Below, piece by piece: positions 57,849 through 64,000 of a stretch of DNA of 64,000 nt. Positions within the stretch are counted from its first letter, which is position 1, and every line of letters starts with the position of its first letter. Source of the stretch: Channallabes apus. Lineage: Eukaryota > Chordata > Actinopteri > Siluriformes > Clariidae. The stretch spans positions 1,149,001 to 1,213,000 of the forward strand of contig CM060109.1 of the NCBI GenBank assembly GCA_030522415.1, written 5' to 3'. The notes beneath the pieces were generated by a model. It worked only from the letters and a program-made list of their open reading frames with translations, was not told where the DNA came from and did no database searches. A program made the position numbers and the translations under genes.

Positions 57849-58285
57849 TGCACACACAGACACACACAAATAATACATGAAATCGCATAAAACCAAATGA
57901 AACTAGGGTAAAAAATATGAGCAGTAAAATACAGTAGTATCCTGTAGGTGATTCTTGTCCTGTGATAACAGGCACTAACACTCTAGAACTGTTTACTTCT
58001 GTTAGTTTTGTTTTCAAGTGTGAATGTTTATGGGGATTAAATCTGTCTCTGCTGCTGCATCTATACACCGTTGTGATAAGTGATTGATGCCCCATCAGAT
58101 CTTTAATGTGGGACATTATGCTGGTTAAATTACTAAAGAAATACTGATCCGTATGGACAGATATTTGTTCCAGATATTATGCGCCATTAATCAATTTGTT
58201 ATGCCAATTTGACTTTCAGCGAAAAGATCAAAAATATAACGAAAACAAACCAAAGCAGAAGTTACATTTTAAGCTTTACTTTCAA

Positions 58286-58424
58286 ATTCAAATTTTATTT
58301 GTCACATACACAGTGCGATATGCAGTAAAATGCTTTGGGTGCTTTAGGTGAGGCTCGAACTCGGCATTGCTTCACCTGGACCGCTTTATAAGTGTCACGC
58401 GCTAACCGATTGCGCCACTGGAGC
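58286..58424 (-). mobile_element. SINE derived from intron-containing tRNA-Ile(UAU)
   Basis: The minus strand begins GGCTCCAGTGGCGCAATCGG, the start of tRNA-Ile(UAU), then CTTATAA at the anticodon loop, an intron-like AGCGGTCCAGGTGAAGC, the anticodon-stem return AATGCCGAG, and B box GTTCGAGCCTCACC. Part of the 5' T-stem is missing, so it cannot be a functional tRNA. The body ends GTGACAAATAAAATTTGAAT. Confidence 0.7.
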
Positions 58425-58885
58425 CACACGGAAGGTGGTCTTGTCAGAGTATCCTCTCTCTCGTGCGCACACACAACACATGAAATTGCGTAAAACCCAA
58501 CGAAATATAAGCAGTAAAAAAAAAAAAATCTGTAAAAATACATTAGTATAACAGGCGCTAACCCTCTGGAACTTTTTTTTACTATTGTCTCCAAGTGTTT
58601 ATGGGGATTTAATCTGTCTCTGCTGCCGCATCCATTCACAGTTGTGATAAGTGATTAATGCCCCATCAGATCTTTTGACGGGGGAGCATTATGCATGATT
58701 AAATGACTAAAGAAATACTGATCCATATGGGCAGATATTTGTTCCAGGTTGCATGCGGCATTAATTGCCTCTTATGCCACTTGTAGACTATCAGTGAAAA
58801 AATCAGCGAAAACATCATCAAAAATATAACGAAAACAAACCCAAGCAGACGTTACATTTTGAGCTTTACTTTGCAGCAAAATATT

Positions 58886-59973
58886 ATCTATCAGTATATT
58901 AAATGGAACTAGGTAAAATACACAGTAATATAAAATACTGTACGTAGCCTGCGTTTTTATTCCGTACCTACAATGATCGGTATAGACAAATTACAGACGT
59001 TACCGTGTCTTTAAGGATCATTTCAGGATGTCTTAAAAATATTTCACTAACTAATTTTATTAATTCATTATTAAATAATAAATAGCATAATCATCATGGG
59101 TTGTGTATTGAGTGATTTAACAAATCTGTTTTATTAATCGGTTTGTTGTTGTTGTTTTTTCATCTATTTATGAAACTATGTTGACAATACAAGAACTGTC
59201 TGTATATTAAAGATACGGTATTGGGCTTCCTGGACACTGCAGTTAACTGTGCCAGTCAATGCTCCATCTGGCGGAATTATACGGCATTGCAACCATCTTT
59301 TTAGAAAGCGCATGGGGGCGTTTATGGGGCGGGGCATCGTTAACTGCGTCATCGCGGGGGATCACATTCCATGCACGAAGCCTGCATTAACCCTTCATGG
59401 AACTGCCACGGAGCAGTCATGCTCCAGGCGGCTGTTTGACGTGGCTCCCACTGTACATTTACAATAACACGGACTTGGACATTCATACATACGCACACAC
59501 ACACTCGCACACACTACTGACATTGTACATATTTGTTTACATTTTGTATATATTGTTTTTTCGTTGCACTTCATTTGTTTGTTTGTCTTTTGTACATAAT
59601 ACACTTGGGTTTGGTTTTGGAATCTGTTGTTGTGTACGTCTTTCCTTGCTCCGCGAAGGTTGCGCAATACCGGAAGTGAGTGTAATCAACCCGTTTTTAG
59701 ATCTTAGACCCCGATTTAGTGTAATTAGCTCAAATAATAATTCTGAGCGTTACACCTTGAATATAGTGTTTGTTGCATTGGACAGAAGCATATAAATGCA
59801 AATGAATATATAAATCTGAGTAATTATTGAAAGAATTTTCAAGTTTGGACTAACCCTTTAAATACAAACTCAGCATTCATCATAGGATTTCCTGACACTG
59901 TAAAGGTGCAGAGTAATCTATGGAGTGTAGCCATCTCATGCCATGTTTTACAATGTTTTACTGATGCAAGATT
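58886..59973. other. Intergenic; contains a third arm-end-like block
   Basis: 59,245-59,455 ends GACGTGGCTCCCACTGTACA, very like the inner end of the A arms, but its body is only loosely similar. No gene is recognised. Confidence 0.4.
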
Positions 59974-60134
59974 ATTGCTAAAGCAATTTAACCCAAGTTT
60001 AACAATCTGAAGTATATGAAGTGATGGTCATTTTTTATTATCAATTATTTTTATTATTTTTTTTTTCTCTGTGAAATGAAGTCAGCACAGGTTGAAGCAA
60101 TTCAGATTTTTTTGTTTCTCAAAATTTTATGCAG

Positions 60135-60357
60135 GAGGACAGACGAAGTGATGCCAGTTTGCACATTCTTAAAGTCCTTGTTGGAACCGGTTGGTGTATC
60201 CATAATTCTTGCAGGAGAGGAAGTTTTGCAAGAATGTGGCAGTAGCTTCGAGCACTGCACTACACATTTGAGCTATTTTCAGAAAGTTCTCCTAAAACTT
60301 GATGGGATTAAGCTATCACCAAAAGTGCAAGCTTTAAAGATGAAGTTATCATCTTAA
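60135..60357 (+). pseudogene. Last exon of a SAMD3-like gene, B2 copy
   Basis: The exon follows TTTTATGCAG and begins in the frame EDRRSDASLHILKVLV. A deletion of about 20 bases relative to B1, just after that point, throws it out of frame. The remaining part reads EPVGVSIILAGEEVLQECG through FQKVLLKLDGIKLSPKVQAL to a TAA, in the frame open from 60,076. The C-terminal words are those of the fish SAMD3-like family. Lesions in B1 and B2 are different, so each was disabled separately after duplication. Confidence 0.55.
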
Positions 60358-60914
60358 AACATTTGATTTGGCTTGACTACAAGTCTTTCCATGTTCAGTG
60401 TTTACATGTTCAGCTTAAAATGTGTTAATGCGTTAAGGTTTCAATGGCATACTTTTAAGTGCACTAGTCCAGAGTGCTGATTTGAATGTTGCAACTTCAC
60501 TGCTTCAGAGGGCTATTAAATTTTAAAGTTTATTCTACAGTTTGTTTAATGTATTTTCTGCTGTATTTATTTCTATACGAATGCTGTATTTTATTTATTA
60601 TTATTATTTTACACAATTTTGTTTAAAACAAGTATTTCAGGCCCTGGTGCCGTGCAGTTGTTTCTATCGATGCAAAATTTAGCTGAAGACAACCTGTATC
60701 TAGACTGTATCTGAATATCACAAATATTTGGTAATGTTGGTGAATAAACTGTTTAATTATATATTAGTTGTGTGATTTATGAAAGATATAGATTAAATAA
60801 TTACTTAAGTTTCTTTCCAAGTTATAAATTAGCAATGTTTACATTATTATAGGGAGTAATATAAATTGATAAAACCAAGTAAGGGAAAATGTCACAAAAC
60901 AAAATGATAGTAAG

Positions 60915-61567
60915 TGTAGATGCGGTTGGCTATTTTCACTAGTTTTGACGCATAGCTAATGTCTTAAAGTTTCACTCACATGACAGAAGTCCGATCTCTT
61001 TGTCTTTTGTCGTTTATTTGTCAGCATCAAAGAATCAACACTTCATACAGTCGTCTTGAGTAAATCCACTGTTATTACAGACACCAGTTGCTGCATCTTG
61101 CAAATCTCTGAGTTTTACAACAATCTGTTTGCTGTATCTTGTAGAATACAATCTTGGCTTGGGTATCTAACAACACTCTTGTTGTTTCTTACTTTCCCAG
61201 CTTACGTTAGCTTACGGTTACAACAACCTCGTTGCTGTATTTTACATTTCTAGCTTACCGGGAGCTCTCACTAGCTGACGGTCTAAAGCTTGTGTTTCAG
61301 TAGCCTTCCAAATCTATACTGAGCTTTCTAGCATATGACAGTCACACAAATGCATGTAATAGTAGAATGACATCACAGACCAACCTACGATTATCAACTT
61401 ATGATGCATAACTAAGAAATTTAAAGCTTATGGCTTATGTAACAAACTTAATGCTTAATGCTTTACTAATGAATAGAACAAGGTAGAATAAATGAAATAA
61501 CAGCAAGTAAAATAAAATAAAATAAACACAACACCAAATTCATAAAAAGTGCGATATGGCACTTACA
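60915..61567. repeat. Solo LTR with 5-bp target duplication
   Basis: A 653-bp insertion begins TGTAGATGCGG and ends GGCACTTACA. GTAAG flanks it at 60,910-60,914 and 61,568-61,572. B1 shows the uninterrupted site with a single copy (reverse complement CTTAC near 42,515). AATAAA-like words near 61,487 suggest plus orientation. No internal region exists, so the element was lost by LTR recombination. Superfamily unknown. Confidence 0.85.
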
Positions 61568-61841
61568 GTAAGATTTAATTTCATAAAATCAAGGTTCCTG
61601 CTGATAACTTTACTTGATTATTTTTAATAAATCTAATTTGTGCATTAAATATAATTATGTAACTTTTACTTGAAATCTTTTATTGTTAATTTAATTGTTA
61701 AGTAGATTTTACCTGACAATTACGGGTGAGTTTTACTTAATATTGGAGCAATATAATTTACGTAAAATCTATGTGTGCAAATTGTTACGAGGATTTTATC
61801 AAGTAAATCTTACAAGTTCTTTTTTTTCAGTGCATGGGTGA

Positions 61842-64000
61842 ACGTCTCTGGTTACTTTGCTGTAACCCTGTTCCCTGAAAGGCGGGAACGAGATGCTACG
61901 TGAAAACGCTTATGGGAAACATGTGTGTGTGAAGCATGTGTGTACAAACACGCGAAATTTTGGCTTATATAACCTCGGTCAGGTGACGTCATCTGATTAG
62001 ACTCAGCTGCAGGTTATAAATATCGGTGAGCCGACGACAACCTCAGATTCATTTGTCTGAATGGACGTCCGGTCACGTGGCAGTGCGGCATTGCGATGCA
62101 GCATCTCGTTCCCGCCTTTCAGGGAACAGGGTTACAGCAAAGTAACCCGAGACGTTCCCTTTCAAAGCTAACTCGATGCTGCGTTGGAAACGCTATGGGA
62201 ACGAGGATACCAACGCCGCTGCACTGCAGGTGTCTGGACCCCAAGGTTGTGTAGCATGTGTGCACAAGGCCGCGGAATCTCAGAACTATGTCTGGGAGCT
62301 ACGTGGACATCCAGACTATAAATTTTACAAATGTGTGCGGGGAGGAAAAAACCTGCTGCATCACACACTTGCTGCAGGGAGTACCTCTTGCAGGAGCAAT
62401 AGATGAGGTGACCCCTCTGGTTGAATGGGCCCTGACTCCCAGAGGCAAAGTGAGCTCATGCGCCACATAGGAGAGGGCAGTAGCATCTCTTGTCCAGTGA
62501 CAAGGTATGTGTAGTGGCGGATGCCCCCCCCCCCTGGTTGCGGCCTGCATAGCATACAGAAAGTTGCCCTGACTTTCGCCACTGGCTGGTTCGGTGGTCG
62601 TAGCTCTGAAGGGCACATACTGCGCACAGTAGGTGATGATGCAGAATTGCCTTGACTGCCCAGGGGCAGGTCCAGGCAAGATGGGGAGACTGACAAGTAC
62701 GCAGATCTCCGATCCTCTTGTGAGAGGAAATGGCGATAAGAAAAACCATCCTAAGGGTCAGAGGCCTGTCAGGTGCTGACTCTAGTGACTTCAATCAGAA
62801 CGTGGCAGACTGAAATAGCGAATGCGTAAGTTCTGACGGTACTAGGCACAAGCCTGAAGACAATTCTTCTTAGAGAAACTCCAGCACTGGAGCAATTCAG
62901 CAGAGGACTGGGTCAACCTGCTTAGCACACACTTGCTGTAGGAGGGATACCCCTTGCTAGTGCAATATATGGGGCGATCCCCTTGGTTGAATGAGCCCTG
63001 ATTCCTAGAGGTGAAGTGAGCTCATGTGTCCCATAGGAGGGGGCAATAGCACTCTCATCCAGTATAGTCGCGGAGGCACCGCAGGTTGCGGTTCCAAACA
63101 TGTAAAAGCTACGCTGGTTTACGCTACCGGCTGATGTGGTGGCCGTAAATCTGAAGAGCGTGTACTGGACATAGTCAGTGAAATCTCTTCTGTTCCGAAG
63201 CTGTAAAGGCAGAGGACAGGATGTTTCAAAAACAATATCAGACGATAGTTGAGTGAGAATGCAATTAAGTACATCCTGAGAGTACTAGGGCACAATCTCG
63301 AGGACAAACTTTTTTTTTTTTTTTGCAGCAGCAGCAGCAGTTCCAGCACTGAACACATCGGCAGTGAACTGAGTCTACCCGTTTAGCACACACTTGCTGC
63401 AGGGGAATACCTCTTGCTAGTGTAATAGATGAGGCGATCTCCTGGTTGAATGAGCCCCGATTCCTAGAGGTAACGTGGTACTGTGAGGCTCATAGGAGAG
63501 GGTAATAGCATCTCTCACCCAAATGGCACATACTGGACACTGTAAGTGAAGTCTTTCCTGCTCTGAGGCTGTAACAGGCGTAGGACAGGGGCTTCAACCT
63601 ATATGGGCTGAAACACTTCGTATGTACGAATCTTTCACATTCATTCATTTCTGAGGGCATAAGCTCTTCTAGGAGAGGGAGCCCTAGAATAGTCTTAATT
63701 ACGCTGGCTGGAAGACCAGCTTGACTTAGACTCCCGGAAGCAGCGTTATCAGGAAAAATTAATAGAGACGTAACCTGGGCCGCGTAAGGGCCAAGGTGTC
63801 CAGACCCAGGGGTGGGGCTGGAAGAGTGAGAGAGCAGCAAAGGGGACATTTGCTGGTCTTACGAGGTAAAGAGGTCCACCTCTGCTAGCTGAAATCTCTC
63901 CCAGATTGACTGACTACTTCGGGGTGGGGTTTCCAATCCCCGTGTGTCAGAGCTTGACTGGACAGTACAGATGCTCCTTATTTATATGCCCTGAAATGTA
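61842..64000 (-). mobile_element. Rearranged DIRS derivative, copy 2, cut by window end
   Basis: The terminal word of about 59 bases appears at 61,842-61,900 and inverted at 62,098-62,156 around a terminal-repeat core with CCTCGGTCAGGTGACGTC and TATAAATA. Then follow recombinase-derived segments: 62,168-62,800 (FYSLDV-type end), 62,905-63,300 and 63,385-63,860. The word CACACACTTGCTGCAGG marks the start of each repeat (62,362, 62,928 and 63,388). No RT or gag is visible before the window ends. Confidence 0.75.

Larger units (their letters stand above)
54621..58424 (-). repeat. Right arm (A2) of the large inverted repeat
   Basis: Reverse complement of 1-3,796. The inner border is CATACAGTGGGAGCCAC. 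Compared with the left arm it has a much longer CA array (57,779-57,846), a TA array (57,163-57,206) and an extra 11-base duplication near 54,672. The match continues to the SINE at the window-edge equivalent and may go further, off the left side. Confidence 0.85.
57745..58882 (-). repeat. Tandem duplication flanking the tRNA-Ile SINE
   Basis: 57,745-58,285 and 58,450-58,882 are diverged direct copies: both contain TTTATGGGGATT(T)AATCTGTC, TTGTGATAAGTGATT, GCCCCATCAGATCTTT, AAAGAAATACTGATCC and AAAATATAACGAAAACAAAC. The SINE lies between them. Confidence 0.8.
59974..61844 (+). repeat. Inverted repeat copy B2
   Basis: Reverse complement of B1 (42,231-43,506), interrupted by a solo LTR at 60,915-61,567. 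Its high end abuts a DIRS terminus, whereas in B1 a DIRS element abuts the opposite end. Confidence 0.85.

Noticed and set aside
57627..58116. Minus-strand frames of 89 and 111 residues rich in Cys-Val
   Set aside because: They are the (CA)n microsatellite read in frame. The segment shared with 309-596 reflects arm homology, not coding constraint.
1..58424. A arms as terminal repeats of one giant transposon or Maverick
   Set aside because: The 51-kb interior is a mosaic of unrelated nested elements, with no polymerase B, capsid or retroviral-type integrase set. The arms also contain repeats found elsewhere.
58346..58424. Functional tRNA-Ile gene
   Set aside because: The 5' half of the T-stem is missing, the acceptor stem cannot close, and a SINE-type tail follows.

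Overview
The window is gene-poor, repeat-rich vertebrate nuclear DNA. The organism is most likely a teleost fish: the retroelements are of fish type (L2/CR1-like LINEs with an esterase ORF1, DIRS elements, chromoviruses, a Mermaid-like tRNA SINE, Tc1 remnants), and the broken gene copies belong to a family I know as expanded in fish (SAMD3-like). A catfish-like species is possible but not proven. There is no bacterial or viral gene organisation.

Layout. 1-3.8 kb is one arm (A1) of a large inverted repeat; the other arm (A2) is at 54.6-58.4 kb. Both arms carry a GC-rich promoter-like block, a first exon with a GT donor, a second exon with an AG acceptor, and a SINE derived from an intron-containing tRNA-Ile(UAU). 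3.8-11.6 kb holds hAT-like debris and three 3' ends of an L2-like LINE. 11.6-14.9 kb is a decayed chromovirus with one LTR. 15.2-15.6 kb is a SINE with a 14-bp target duplication. 15.7-23.8 kb is a long minus-strand L2-like LINE (esterase ORF1, endonuclease, RT) split by a second, nearly open LINE (16.74-19.80 kb) and by a third fragment. 24.2-24.7 kb is a Tc1 remnant. 26.15-26.66 kb encodes a C-type-lectin-like protein, the best candidate for a host gene.

31.87-33.71 kb is a complete, compact non-autonomous LTR retrotransposon sitting inside an L2 fragment. 34.4-37.1 kb is a LINE containing a DIRS fragment. 37.66-39.01 kb is a chromovirus with a large internal deletion but intact target duplications. 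39-41 kb holds an L2 fragment, a partial third copy of arm-A sequence, a SINE and a Tc1-type transposase tail. 43.5-48.6 kb is a nearly full-length DIRS element (gag, RT, RNase H, tyrosine recombinase). 49.4-50.5 kb is a spliced but broken SAMD3-like gene copy. 50.7-51.7 kb and 61.8-64 kb are rearranged DIRS derivatives. 51.7-52.4 kb is the 5' end of a LINE.

A second inverted repeat pair, B1 (42.2-43.5 kb) and B2 (60.0-61.8 kb), carries the last exon of the same SAMD3-like family. Each copy has a different disabling lesion, and B2 is interrupted by a solo LTR whose empty site survives in B1.

The genes do not form a pathway. The window records nested insertions and inverted duplication. The most unusual points are the inverted A and B pairs, a promoter module (CCTCGGTCAGGTGACGT followed by TATAAATA) shared by the DIRS family and the unrelated LTR element, the recombinase-open but RT-dead DIRS copy, and the multiplied recombinase segments in the DIRS derivatives. 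All identities are from reading the sequence; no database search was made.
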